From Aureococcus anophagefferens (taxonomy: Eukaryota > Sar > Pelagophyceae > Pelagomonadales > Pelagomonadaceae), in NCBI RefSeq assembly GCF_000186865.1, contig NW_008705562.1:732257-783291 (forward strand): a stretch of 51,035 nucleotides of DNA, given 5' to 3'. Below are positions 1 to 8,872 of this stretch, in pieces. How positions within the stretch are numbered: the first letter of the stretch is position 1; each line of letters opens with the position of its first letter. Under the pieces are notes generated by a model that saw only the letters and a list, made by a program, of their open reading frames with translations, did not search any database and was not told the DNA's origin. The translations under genes were made by a program, and so were the position numbers.

Positions 1-77
1 GTCTGCGCGCGAGATGCGAGCGTGGAGTCTGCGCTCGAGATGCGTGTGTGGAGTCTGAGATGCGTGTGTGGAGTCTG
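1..77. repeat. short imperfect tandem repeat
   Basis: Three copies of a 20-bp unit (GAGATGCGTGTGTGGAGTCT and a variant) lie at about 11-30, 37-56 and 57-76. The last two are directly adjacent. No coding role is evident. The repeat probably continues upstream of the window. Confidence 0.6.
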
Positions 78-915
78 CGGCGCGATGCGAGAATTCAAAG
101 CTCCATTGCGCGCGCGAGAAGGTTTCGCCGGGGGTTTCGGTCGATAGTCACGCCCTACCGCCCTGCGTAGGAGCCCCGGGAGTGCGGCGGGATGCGGTCA
201 GAGCCTTCGCTCAAGGCGAGTTCCCTTCTAGGCCGCCCGTCCTCCGCTAGGAGCGGAGATGGCACGTCCGAGCTCGTCGGCGAATCCATCCCGGCGGACT
301 CACGCGCGGCGAAGGCGCGGCTGAGGCCGGCGCCCGAGCTCGCCAGGACCCGGGCCGCGGCCTCGGTGATGTAGAGCGTGACCTTGCCCGCCATCTTCGC
401 GGGGCGCCCCGGGCCGGCGGCCGAGGCGGCGCGCTCGGTCTTCGTCGGCGCGCGCTTGTCGACAGCCTGGGCCGCCTTCCACCGCGCCTGTGCACGTGTG
501 CCCACCAAGGAAGTCGTCGCCATCTTCGCGCTCATAGCCGGGTGGCTCTTCATGAACGCGGCCGCGACCGCGTTCTGGTTGAAGAAGGTGCTCTACGCCA
601 CGACCGGCCTCGCGCTCACCGTCTTCTCCCTCGTGGACTCAGGCTGGCAGCCTGAGAGCAGCGCGCGCAGCGCGAGCTCGCATTGTTGGACCTCGAGTAC
701 AAAGCCCTCCCATCGGTCCCCAGCGCCCCTGCTACGCCATTTCCACCGGCGCTGCCTCTGGGCGCGAATCGAGAGGTCTCTAAGCCGGCGCGCGCGCGAG
801 GAACGAGCGGCAAACATTGCAGATGTTGACGCGGTTGAAGCGCTCTGCGAGGTTAAGTCCGCACCAGCGCAGCTCTCGGGAGCCGCACTCACACAGCTCT
901 GATCGCGCAGCAACG
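78..915. other. region without a supportable gene; two competing open frames
   Basis: The stretch before the first convincing gene has open frames on both strands. The plus frame 378-902 holds a hydrophobic segment at roughly 500-640. The minus frame 553-155 is basic and Ala-rich, and has a GTGAGT donor-like string near 307-312. Neither resembles a family I recognise, and both have the high third-position GC of the whole genome, so composition cannot decide between them. One could be an exon of a gene that starts outside the window. Confidence 0.3.
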
Positions 916-1938
916 ATGCGCAAGGACCGCCAGTACGGCATCCTCGTGTGCTGCGCAGGCGTCTTCTGCGTGACGCCCGACGCCGTGCTCATGCGCTGGG
1001 CGCAGGCGCTCGACGCGTCCGTCGCCTCCATCCTCTTCTGGAAGTTCACCTTCGTGGCCATCTTCTCCTTCGCCTGGGTGCTCGAGGCGGAGCGCCGCGC
1101 CATGGGCGCGACGTCGCTCGGCGCCGTCGTGCGGTCGCTGGCGAAGCGCTGCGCGACGTCGCCGCGCCACTTCCTGGCCGCGACGCTGCTGCAGGCGTCG
1201 CTCGACTCGACGTTCTCGCTCGCGCTGCTCCTGACCTACGCGGCGAACGTGCTCATCTACTACTCGCTGAACGTGCTCTGGTCCGCCGTGCTCGGCTACG
1301 TCGTGCTCGGCGACGTGCTCCCGCGGCGGACCGTGGCCTGCTGCGTCTTCGCGATCGCGTGCATCGCGCTCGTCTTCGTGTCCCAGCTCGGCGACAGCGA
1401 CGGCGGCGACCCCTTGGGCGACGCGCTCGCGGTCTTCACGGGGCTCACGCTCTCCGTCTACCTGCTGAACACGCGGCACGCGGCGCGCGCCGCGCCGGAC
1501 GTGCCCATCGCGCTCGCCGCGGGCTGCGGCTCGTGCCTCGCCGCCGCCGTCGTCGCGCTGAGCACGCTCGCGACGGGCGACGACATACTGGCCTCGCCGA
1601 GGCGCACGCCGCTCCTCTTCCTCGTGCTCTGCCTCGACGGCGCGTGCGTCTGCGCGATCTTCATCGGCACGGCCATCGCGCCGCGCTACATCACGGGCGC
1701 CGAGTGCGGCCTCTGCTCGCTCATGGAGACGATCCTCGGGCCCCTCTGGGTCTTCCTCGTCTACGGCGAGCTCCCGCCGGACCTCACGCTCGTCGGCGGG
1801 TCCCTGCTCGTCGCGTCGCTCGCGGCGCACGAGTACACGTCCGCGCGCGCGGCCGCCGTCGACCCCGTCGTCGAGAAACCGGCGGAGGAGAAGGCCATCG
1901 ACGCGAGCGTCGTCCGCCCGGAGGATAGTAAGGTGTGA
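916..1938 (+). CDS. drug/metabolite transporter (DMT/EamA-like) membrane protein
   Basis: An intron-free gene for a 340-residue polytopic membrane protein. I start at the ATG at 916 because the preceding in-frame residues are polar and promoter-like. The protein has about ten hydrophobic helices. It opens with CCAGVFCVTPDAVLMRW, resembling the first helix of EamA-type carriers, and the second half repeats the pattern (ETILGPLWVFLVYGE near the end, typical of the second EamA unit). The family moves small metabolites or nucleotide-sugar-like compounds across membranes; the substrate cannot be read here. The C-terminus is a charged cytosolic-type tail. There is no signal peptide, and the membrane is unknown. 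The stop is followed after 53 nt by the next gene on the same strand. Confidence 0.8.
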   Translation: MRKDRQYGILVCCAGVFCVTPDAVLMRWAQALDASVASILFWKFTFVAIFSFAWVLEAERRAMGATSLGAVVRSLAKRCATSPRHFLAATLLQASLDSTFSLALLLTYAANVLIYYSLNVLWSAVLGYVVLGDVLPRRTVACCVFAIACIALVFVSQLGDSDGGDPLGDALAVFTGLTLSVYLLNTRHAARAAPDVPIALAAGCGSCLAAAVVALSTLATGDDILASPRRTPLLFLVLCLDGACVCAIFIGTAIAPRYITGAECGLCSLMETILGPLWVFLVYGELPPDLTLVGGSLLVASLAAHEYTSARAAAVDPVVEKPAEEKAIDASVVRPEDSKV

Positions 1939-1974
1939 CATCCCCTTCAATGACCTGTTCAACTTGAACCTGAA

Positions 1975-1982
1975 GGGGCTGC
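1975..1982 (+). promoter_or_regulatory. GGGCTGC start-proximal motif
   Basis: GGGGCTGC ends 9 nt before the ATG at 1992. The same string, in either orientation, lies 4-15 nt before several other start codons in the window (5438-5447, 5502-5511, 31363-31372, 34033-34042, 37629-37636, 46771-46778). A role as initiator or short 5' UTR motif is inferred. Confidence 0.4.
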
Positions 1983-1991
1983 TCTCCGAAG

Positions 1992-3730
1992 ATGGCTGCC
2001 CACTTCCTGAGAATGCTGGCGATCGCGGGCGTCGCGGACGCGGTCTGGCCGCCGCCGCGCTCCATCTCGCACGCCGGCGATGCGTTGGCCGTCGACGCGC
2101 ACCAGTTCCGCTTCGAGGAGATTTCGAGGCGACGTGCGAGGACGACGCCGGCGTCCTGACGCGCGCGATGGCTCGCTACGAGGCCATCGTCCGCGCCGCG
2201 GCGACGAAAGCGACGGCGTCATCGTCGACGGTCGCCGTCGTGCGCGTCGCCGTGGAGGATTGCGCCGCGGGGCTCGGCGCCGACACGTCCTACGACTACG
2301 CAATCGCGAACGCGACCATCTCCGCGGCGTCGGTCTTCGGCGCCGCGCACGGCCTCGAGACCTTCGCGCAGCTCGTCGCCGCGGGCGAGCTCCGCCGCGG
2401 CACGGTCGTGCGCGACGGCCCGGCCTTCGCCTGGCGCGGCGCCATGTTGGACTCGGGTCGCCGCTTCTCGCCCGTGGAAGTCGTCGAGGACCTGCTCGAC
2501 GTCATGGGCGCGGCGAAGATGAGCGTGCTCCACTGGCACCTGTCGGCGCGAACGCGGCGTCGCCCCGGCGCTTTCTATCCCAACCCCGTCGCCCTCGCAG
2601 GACTACTGCCGGTGGAGCGTCGCCTCCGAGGCCTACCCCGCGCTCACGGCAAACCTCACGGGCGTCGACGCGGGGTTCTACACGCGCGCGGACGTCGCGG
2701 CCGTCGTCGCCTACGCGAAGGACCGGGGCATCCGCGTCGTGCCCGAGTTCGACGCAGCGTCCTGTGACCGTGGCGAGTTTCGAGAGATTCGGGGTGGGAA
2801 ATCGTCACCGACGTGCTCGGTAGGTTCGACGTCCCCGGCCACACCTACGGCATGCGGTCCCTCGACGGCGAGCTGACGTTCTGCAAGGGCTCGGACTGGA
2901 CGATCGACGGCGACGCGGCGTCGATCGCCGTCCTGAAGACGCTCGTCGCCGAGATGGCGGCCCTGTTCGACGACGACGTCTTCCACCTCGGCATGGACGA
3001 GGTCTCGGAGCCGCCGCCGTGCACGGCCGACGGCACGCGGACGCTGGAGGCCGCGCTCCTCGCGCACGTGGAAGCCCTGGGGAAGACGCCCATGGGCTGG
3101 GACCCCGTCGCGGCCGTCGCGAAGCCCGGCGGCGCCGTCGTCGACTCGTGGCTGAGCAACGCGGGCGCGGCGGCCTTCGCGGACAAGGGGTTCGACGTCG
3201 TCGACGCGGCGAACGCGCCCTGGTACTTCACGCACCCCGCGGGCTGGGACGCGAGCGCCGCGTGCCGCCCCGGGGGCTGCGCGGGGCCGCCGGGCTGGGC
3301 GACGGCGTGGCGCCATCCCGGGGGCGCGTCGAACTCGTCGCGCGTCCTCGGCGGCGAGTTCTCGCTCTGGACCGACGACTACGCGTTCCCCGGCGAGTGC
3401 GGCGCGCACGGGGCGGCGGCGGTCCCGGCGAACGCGAGCTGCATGATGGACCGAGCGCTCGACGCGGCCTTCCGCGCGTCGCTCGGCGGCCTCGCGTGGC
3501 CGCGGGGGCTCGTCGCCGCCGCGGCGTTCTACGGCTACGACGCCGCGCTCGACGCGGCGTCGCCGAACTTCACGGCCGCGGTCTACGCGTTCAACGACGA
3601 GCTCGCGGCCCGCGGCTTCCGCGTCTGCAAGTCCGGGGCCGCCTGCTCCTACGTCTCCGAGGACGACGCGCTCTACCCGGGCATCGTCGACGTCGAGGGC
3701 TACAACTGCTCGGCGCAGATCGTCGGCTGA
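1992..3730 (+). CDS. secreted beta-N-acetylhexosaminidase, GH20 family (one frame break)
   Basis: The enzyme family removes terminal N-acetylglucosamine or N-acetylgalactosamine from glycans, usually in the secretory or lysosomal path. The ATG at 1992 begins a signal-peptide-like stretch followed by WPPPRS, the usual opening of mature hexosaminidases. Exons: 1992-2545, 2601-2746, 2824-3730. Joined, they read HWHLS then DYCRWSV, and RVVPEF then DVPGHT, both GH20 signatures. The catalytic acid pair is in HLGMDEV, and a late GGEFSLW matches the family tryptophan region. Intron 1 (55 nt) can only be spliced with a GC donor. Intron 2 is a short introner. Near 2115-2135 the coding frame moves from frame 0 to frame 2 with no space for an intron. 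This is a sequencing error or a real lesion. Expected length is about 535 residues if repaired, normal for the family. Confidence 0.82.
2747..2823 (+). mobile_element. short introner-like intron (family C, copy 1)
   Basis: A 77-nt intron in the GH20 gene. The 8-bp sequence GTTCGACG occurs at 2747-2754 and again at 2824-2831, immediately after the terminal GGTAG. Using the first GTTCGACG as donor and the element's AG as acceptor restores PEFDVPGH exactly. The inner part (CGAGTTTCGAGAGATT to GTGCTCGGTAG) recurs at 35341-35395 in another gene. Confidence 0.75.
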
Positions 3731-3976
3731 CGGCGCGTGCGCCGGCCCGCGGCGGTAAAAAGCTGGTAAGGTGCGCTGCAACATGTTAACAGTCGAAGGT
3801 GCCGCCGACTCCCACTGTGCGATGCGCCCGACGTCTTGATCGGATCCACCGCCGCCGCGACGTCTGCCGCCGCTCCGTGCACGTCGTCGCCGCCATCGGG
3901 CGCGCCGCAGCGCTGCGCGCGCACGACCGCCGCACGCACGACGCATCGCTTGCGCCACTTCCGCGCCGTAACCGTC

Positions 3977-4791
3977 ATGGCCTCGCTCCTCAAGCTCGTG
4001 CGGCGCTACCCGCGGACGAGCGCGACGGCCTTCGCGAGCACGCGCGGGTTCCTCGGCGACGCCATGGCCCAGAAGCTCGAGCACGACGACGGCCGCGGCG
4101 ACTTCTCCTTCGACGGCAGGCGGAGCGCGACGTACGTCGCCTGGGGTTGCGCGCAGGGCAGGACAAGAGAGATTCAACGTCGCTTCAACGTGAGTGTTCC
4201 GCGCGCACGCGTTTCGGAAACAGCACCCACGCTTCGAGAGCGCTCCGAGAGATGATCGCTCGTCCAAAAATCAGCCGAAACGAGCGGAAAACGACCGAGA
4301 GAGGAGCCTTTGAAGTTGGGAATTTCGCACCCTTTTCCTGCCCAGGCTGCGCGAGCGCGCTGCTCTACGACTACACGTTCTACAGCGTCCTCTTCCCGCG
4401 CTGGTGGCCGACCTTCGTCGGCGGCCAGCTCTCGAAGGTCAACGTCGCCAAGGCCGTGGCCTGCGACTCGTTCGTGCTCACGCCGCTCGCGTACTTCCCC
4501 ATGTTCTACGTGTTGAAAGATACCTGCGTCGCGGGCACGCACGCGTCGGCGGACGCGCTCCGCCACTACGCCGACGACGTCGTCCCGCAGAACGCCTACT
4601 CGCTCGCGTACTGGACGCCCGTGAACGCGGTCATGTTTGGCGCGGTCCGGCCGAGCTACCGCGTCGGCTACACGTCCGTCATGGCGCTGGGCTACATCGG
4701 CCTCCTCTCCTGGGTGACCCAGATGCTCGAGGCGCGCCAGAGCCCCGCGCGGCGGGATACGCTCCAGCGCCGCGCGTCCAAGGTCGTCTGA
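3977..4791 (+). CDS. Mpv17/PMP22-family membrane protein
   Basis: A 204-residue organelle-membrane protein of the Mpv17/PMP22/Sym1 family. Members sit in the mitochondrial inner membrane or peroxisomal membrane and are linked to channel or metabolite-handling roles. Exons 3977-4145 and 4346-4791. The spliced product has the N-terminal RYPRTSATAFASTRGFLGD region, a RWWPTF turn, YFPMFYVLKD, and the family's late YWTPVNAVMF ending in membrane helices. An upstream in-frame ATG at 3836 would add a 47-residue Ala/Thr-rich extension that could be a targeting peptide. I prefer 3977 because MASLLKLVRRYP matches the usual family start. The single intron (4146-4345) is an introner inserted in a GGC glycine codon. 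Confidence 0.85.
4146..4345 (-). mobile_element. introner element A1 (intron in the Mpv17-like gene)
   Basis: A 200-nt intron. The left duplication is GTTGCGCG (4146-4153) and the right is GCTGCGCG (4346-4353), so one base differs. The element runs from CAGGGCAGGACAAG to TTTTCCTGCCCAG. Its core is inverted relative to copies A2-A7 (it reads GTCCAAAAATCAGCC), which is why strand is given as minus. Splicing restores Trp-Gly-Cys-Ala in frame. Confidence 0.9.
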
Positions 4792-4939
4792 CGCGCCGCC
4801 GCCTCGCCTCGCCTTCGCCTTCGCTCCGCTTCGCTCCGGACCCGTAAAGACGCTTCGACATACGGAACATGCGGCCTAGGCCGCCGTGGCACGTGGCCTC
4901 GCCGGCGCGCGGCCGCGTTGGCCTCGCCGGCCGCGCGAG

Positions 4940-5433
4940 CTAGGCCGTCTTGGCCTTGCCGCCGCGCGGGAGGCCGGCGCAGGCGACCGCCAAGAACGGG
5001 AGGACGTACATGGGCATGGGGTCCGACACGGTGCCGTGGACCGTGACCTCGCGGAAGAACATGGCCGCCTCGAGGGCGTAGCTGCAGGCCGCGAGGGCCG
5101 CGAGCGTCGGGTCCGCCGCGCCCCGGAACCCGGCGCCCGCGCGGACGAGGCCGTGGAGCAGGAAGCCCCAGGCGATCTGTCGCAAAGGAATCGACGGCGA
5201 GCGCGGCGCCGTCGACGTTATCGAAGAATGCCTTACCGTCGGGGGGCCACGGGAAGCTGGCCGCGAGCTCCGGCACGAAGATGCGCACGGCGCCGAGCGC
5301 GATGAGGTCGATGTAGACCTGCGCGCGGCGCGGAAGACATGGCGATGAGTTTCCGGCGTCGCGGCCGTGCGACGCTGATGGAGACGCCATTGAAGACGAG
5401 CCAGCAACGCAACAGTCCCGTGCCGACGCCCAT
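4940..5433 (-). CDS. Erg28-like small membrane protein
   Basis: A 132-residue protein assembled from three exons on the minus strand: 5433-5374, 5318-5217, 5176-4940. Erg28 is an ER membrane scaffold that tethers sterol C4-demethylation enzymes. The match rests on size, about four hydrophobic helices and three regions: LLRCWLVFNGVSIS at the N-terminus, IAWGFLLHGLVRAGAGF in the middle and YALEAAMFFREVTVHGTV late, parallel to the SWLV, RTFG...R and HFxSE...T regions of Erg28. Intron 1 is 55 nt. Intron 2 would be only 40 nt (GTCGAC to GACAG), very short, yet it is the junction that keeps the conserved region in frame. The gene is divergent from the gene at 5526, with 92 nt between start codons. 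Confidence 0.62.
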
Positions 5434-5437
5434 GGTC

Positions 5438-5447
5438 GGGGCAGCCC
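5438..5447 (-). promoter_or_regulatory. GGGCTGCCCC start-proximal motif
   Basis: On the minus strand this reads GGGCTGCCCC and ends 4 nt before the ATG at 5433. A second copy at 5502-5511 serves the divergent gene, so one short bidirectional promoter carries the motif at both ends. Confidence 0.45.
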
Positions 5448-5501
5448 GCAGAGTGTGCATGTTGGACCTCAAAGGGTAACTAAACTCAAAAACCGAAAAA
5501 A

Positions 5502-5511
5502 GGGCTGCCCC
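5502..5511 (+). promoter_or_regulatory. GGGCTGCCCC start-proximal motif
   Basis: GGGCTGCCCC ends 14 nt before the ATG at 5526. It follows an A-rich stretch (GAAAAAAG), one of the few AT-rich runs in the intergenic region. Confidence 0.45.
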
Positions 5512-5525
5512 TGGGCGATCTGACC

Positions 5526-8066
5526 ATGACCATGCTCGCCGTCGCGCGCCGGGCCTCGTCGCTTATGCTGCGATCGGCGTCGCGCCGGGCCTCCTGCGGC
5601 CGCGGCTTCGCGCCCGGCGAGTTCCGGGCCCGCGTGGCCCGCGCCCGCGAGGCCATGGCGGCCGCCGAGGTCGACGCGCTGTGGTGCTCGAGCGAGGCGG
5701 ACGTGCGCTACTTCACGGGCGTGGATTCCGAGTTCTGGTACTCGCCGACGCGGCCCGTCTTCGTCGTCGTCCCGCGCGAGGGCCCCGTCGTCGCCGTCGC
5801 GCCGGAGATCTGGGCGCCCGCGTTCGCGGCGGCGGCCGTCGACGAGCTGCGGGCGTGGCCCGCGCCGCGCGAGGCCGACGACGGCGTGAGCCTCCTCGTC
5901 GAGGCCCTCGCGGGCGTGCCCCGGACCTTTGGTGCGATCGCGCTGCCCATGGGCCTCGAGAGCGCGCCGCGCGCGCCGGTCGCGACCGTCGACGGCGGGG
6001 CAGGAAAAGAGCGCGAAATTCCCAACTTCCTATCTCGGCCGTTTTCCACTCGTTTCGGCTGATTTTTGGACGAGCGATCATCTCCCGGAACGGTCTCGAA
6101 GCATGGATGCTTTTTCTGGAACGCGCGCGCGCGGAACACTCATGTTGAAGCGAACTTGAATCTCTCTTGTCCCGCCCAGGTCGACGGCGTCCGCGCGGCG
6201 CTCGCGGACGAGGGCGTCCGCTATGAGGACGCGTCGCCCTGGCTCCGGGCCCTGCGCGCCCGCAAGTCGCCGGCCGAGGTGCGCAAGCTCGAGGCCGTGG
6301 CGGCCATGGGGTCCGCGGGCTTCGCGGCGCTCCCGCGCCGCCTCGAGGCGCTCTACGAGAGGCACGGCTTCGTCACGGAGCGCGACGCGCAGCGCGAGAT
6401 GCGCCTCGCGCTCCTCGAGGCCGGCGCCGACGCCGTGCCCTACGTCGCGGCGACGGCCGGCGCGCCGAGCTACGCGTCCGTCGTCGCGGCGCCGCGCGAC
6501 GCGGCGCTCGAGCGCGGGGCCGTGCTCTGCGTCGACGCGGGCGCGCAGTGGGACGGCTACCACTGCGACTTCAACCGCAACTTCGCCGTCGGGGATTTGG
6601 ACCCGGCGGTCGCGGCCGCGCACGACGCGCTCTGGGCCGCGACGGACGCGGCGGTCGCCGCCGCGGCGCCGGGCGCGACCGTCGGCGACGTCGGCGCCGC
6701 GCTCGCGGTCGCCGGCGCGCCGCCGGGCCGGTCGGGCCACTTCCTCGGCCTCGAGCTGACGGAGCTGCCGTCCGTCGCGGCTGGCGAGCGGACACCGCTC
6801 GAGGCGGGCCACGTGCTCTGCCTCGAGCCGGGCGCGGCCGTCGGCGGCGGCGCGATCCTCGTCCACGAGGAGACGATCGTCGTCGAGGCCGGCGGCGCCC
6901 GGCTCCTGAGCGACCGGGCGCCGCGGACCATGGCGTCCCTCGCCGTCGCCGGGTCCGCGCTCGACGACGCGCTCGCGGCCGCGGACGGCTGGGCCGTGCG
7001 CGCGGCCAAGAATCCCCGCCTCCGCGACGAGGGACGCGGCCCCTTCTTCGCCGGCGCCGAGCTCGAGGCGCTCCTCGCGGCCCAGGGCGCCGCGCGGACG
7101 CGCGTCGAGGGCTGGGCGAACTACGAGCCGAGCCGCGTGGTCGAAATGCCCGCGGTCGCGCGGGCTCTGGGGGTCGCGCGCGTCGTCGCAAAGGACGAGT
7201 CGGACCGCTTCGGCACGGGCTCCTTCAAGGCGCTCGGCGGCGCTCTGGTCGTCGACGAGCTCCGGGAGACGCGCGAGCACCTGTCCGTCGCGACGGCGTC
7301 CGCGGGCAACCACGGCCTCGGCGTCGCCTGGGGCGCGAGGAACGCGGGCGCCGAGGCCGTCGTCTACCTGGGGAACCAGGTGTCCGAGGCCATGGCCGAC
7401 CGCATGCGGGCGCTGGGCGCGTCCGTCGTCCGCGCGGGCGAGTCGTACGAGGCGTCCGTCGCCAAGTGCAAGGCCGACGCGGCCGAGCAGGGCCACGTGA
7501 TCATCCAGGACGTCGGCGTGCCCGGGGTCTACGAGGACATCCCGCGGACGATCCACGCGGGCTACGGCGTCGTCGCGGCGGAGCTCCTGGAGCAGTGCGC
7601 GCCGACGCACGTGCTCGTGAACGCGGGCGTCGGCGGCTTCGCCGCGGGCGTCGCGAACACGGTCCTCGCGACGAAAGCCGCCGCGGGCGAATCGCCGCCG
7701 CGGCTGGTCACCGTCGAGCCCGCGGAGGCCGACTGCCTCCGGCGCCTCGCGACGGGCGACCCGGAGCCGACCTCCCGCGGGCCCACGGTGCAGACGGGCC
7801 TCGACTGCCACGAGGTCTGCCCCCTGGCCTGGTCCACGCTCGAGACGACCGTGGCCAACTTCCTCGCCGTGCCCGACGCCGCCGTCGAGCCCGCGAAGGC
7901 GCTCCTCCGCGCCTACGGCGTCGACGCGGGCGAGAGCGCCGTCGCGAGCCTCGCGGCGCTGCTCAAGGCCGCGAAGGACCCGGCGCTCAAGGCGGACCTC
8001 GGCCTCGACGCGGACTCCGTCGTCGCCTTCGTGGTCTGCGAGGGGCCGCCGGGCCGCGCGGACTAG
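5526..8066 (+). CDS. fusion of M24 (creatinase/Xaa-Pro-type) hydrolase with diaminopropionate ammonia-lyase-like PLP enzyme
   Basis: A 782-residue two-domain protein; exons 5526-5987 and 6180-8066. Residues 1-30 are basic and Ser/Ala-rich, like an organelle presequence. Residues about 30-410 are an M24 pita-bread domain with a full metal set by position: D273 (CVDAG), D284 (CDFNR), H341 (GHFLGLELTELP), E370 (LCLEPG) and E384/E385 (HEET). Residues about 430-780 are a fold-type II PLP enzyme. K504 in GTGSFKALGGA is the likely Schiff-base lysine, followed by SAGNHGLGVAWGARN and a glycine-rich NAGVGGFAAGV loop. The KDESDRFG lead-in and VEPAEADC match diaminopropionate ammonia-lyase better than threonine synthase. 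That enzyme family converts 2,3-diaminopropionate to pyruvate and ammonia. The M24 half could release an amino-acid substrate, as creatinase or ectoine hydrolase do (inference). The stop overlaps the stop of the convergent gene. Confidence 0.85.
5988..6179 (+). mobile_element. introner element A2 (intron in the M24-PLP fusion)
   Basis: A 192-nt intron flanked by GTCGACGG (5988-5995 and 6180-6187). The element begins CGGGGCAGGAAAAG and ends TTGTCCCGCCCAG. The donor GT comes from the left duplication and the AG from the element end. Splicing restores Ala-Thr-Val-Asp-Gly in phase 0. The core contains TTTCGGCTGATTTTTGGACG, shared with the other copies. Confidence 0.93.
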
Positions 8067-8695
8067 GCGCGCGTCTTAGGAGCCTCCGAGGCCGCGTCCC
8101 CCTTGGCCTCGAGGAGCCGCGCGCGGAGCGCGGCGACGGCGCCGTCGACGAGGGGGAGGCCCTTCTTCTTGAGCACCTTGGCGAACATCTCGTGGGCCTT
8201 CATGGCCCGCGCGACGTCGCAGCCGGCGTCGCTGTCGAGCGGCGTCGTCACGAGCGCCGGCGCGGCGGCGGCGGCGTCGTCGTCGTGGCAGAACTCGCGC
8301 GTCGTGATCGTGGCGTCGAGGCGCGCGCCGCCGCGCGTGCCGCGGAAGGTCACGGCGAGCGTCAGCGCGTACGTAAGGATGCGCCGCCCTTTGCGGACGT
8401 TCGAGGCCGCGTCGCCGTCGAGCGTCGCGGACGACACCGCGAGCTCGCCGCCGTTGGCGTCGCGCCAGAGCACGGCGCCCTCCAGCGCCTTGGCGACCTC
8501 GGTCCGCGCGAACTCGAGCACGTCGCGCTCCTCCCAGTGGTAGTCGTCCGTGTTCCACCGCGACTGGCTCGCGTGCTCCCGCTTCTCGCTCTCCTCGCGC
8601 GCGACGACGGCCGGGTCGAGCTTCTTCGGCGCCTCGCAGAAGATGCCGTCGGCGCGGTAGCGCGGGTCGTGCAGGACCGCGTTCGTCGCGGGCAT
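8063..8695 (-). CDS. Aha1-type Hsp90 co-chaperone (N-terminal domain protein)
   Basis: The family binds the middle domain of Hsp90 and stimulates its ATPase. The protein contains SRWNTDDYHWEERDVLEFA, the typical NxxxWHWxE opening of the Aha1 N-terminal domain, followed by NVRKGRRILTYALTLAVTFRG, matching the conserved RKGK...Y strand. I use the ATG at 8695 (MPATNAVLHDP, 210 residues). The frame is open to 8860, but that sequence has low coding character and lies in the divergent promoter shared with the gene at 8873. The usual C-terminal AHSA1 domain is not obvious. The tail is a short Lys/Ala-rich helix, so this may be an N-domain-only form. Its stop codon shares bases with the stop of the convergent fusion gene (CTAG at 8063-8066). 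Confidence 0.75.
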   Translation of the reverse strand: MPATNAVLHDPRYRADGIFCEAPKKLDPAVVAREESEKREHASQSRWNTDDYHWEERDVLEFARTEVAKALEGAVLWRDANGGELAVSSATLDGDAASNVRKGRRILTYALTLAVTFRGTRGGARLDATITTREFCHDDDAAAAAPALVTTPLDSDAGCDVARAMKAHEMFAKVLKKKGLPLVDGAVAALRARLLEAKGDAASEAPKTRA

Positions 8696-8872
8696 CGTCG
8701 CAAGCGGTTGTGTGCCGCTCGAGCTGCCGGCGAGGATGAAGGTGCTCGATGAAATGTTGAGGTCGACGTCGTCCATGCATGAGCAGCCCGGCGTGATGAT
8801 GGCGCCCTTGCATCCAGTCAGGTGAGCGCGAAGCGAACGCCACCGGCCAGGTGAGCTCACCAGCCGGACACC

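Noticed and set aside
2759..2823. Alternative intron starting at the GT at 2759
   Set aside because: It is in frame but inserts four residues into the conserved PEFDVPGH. The GT at 2747, inside the 8-bp duplication, restores the motif exactly.
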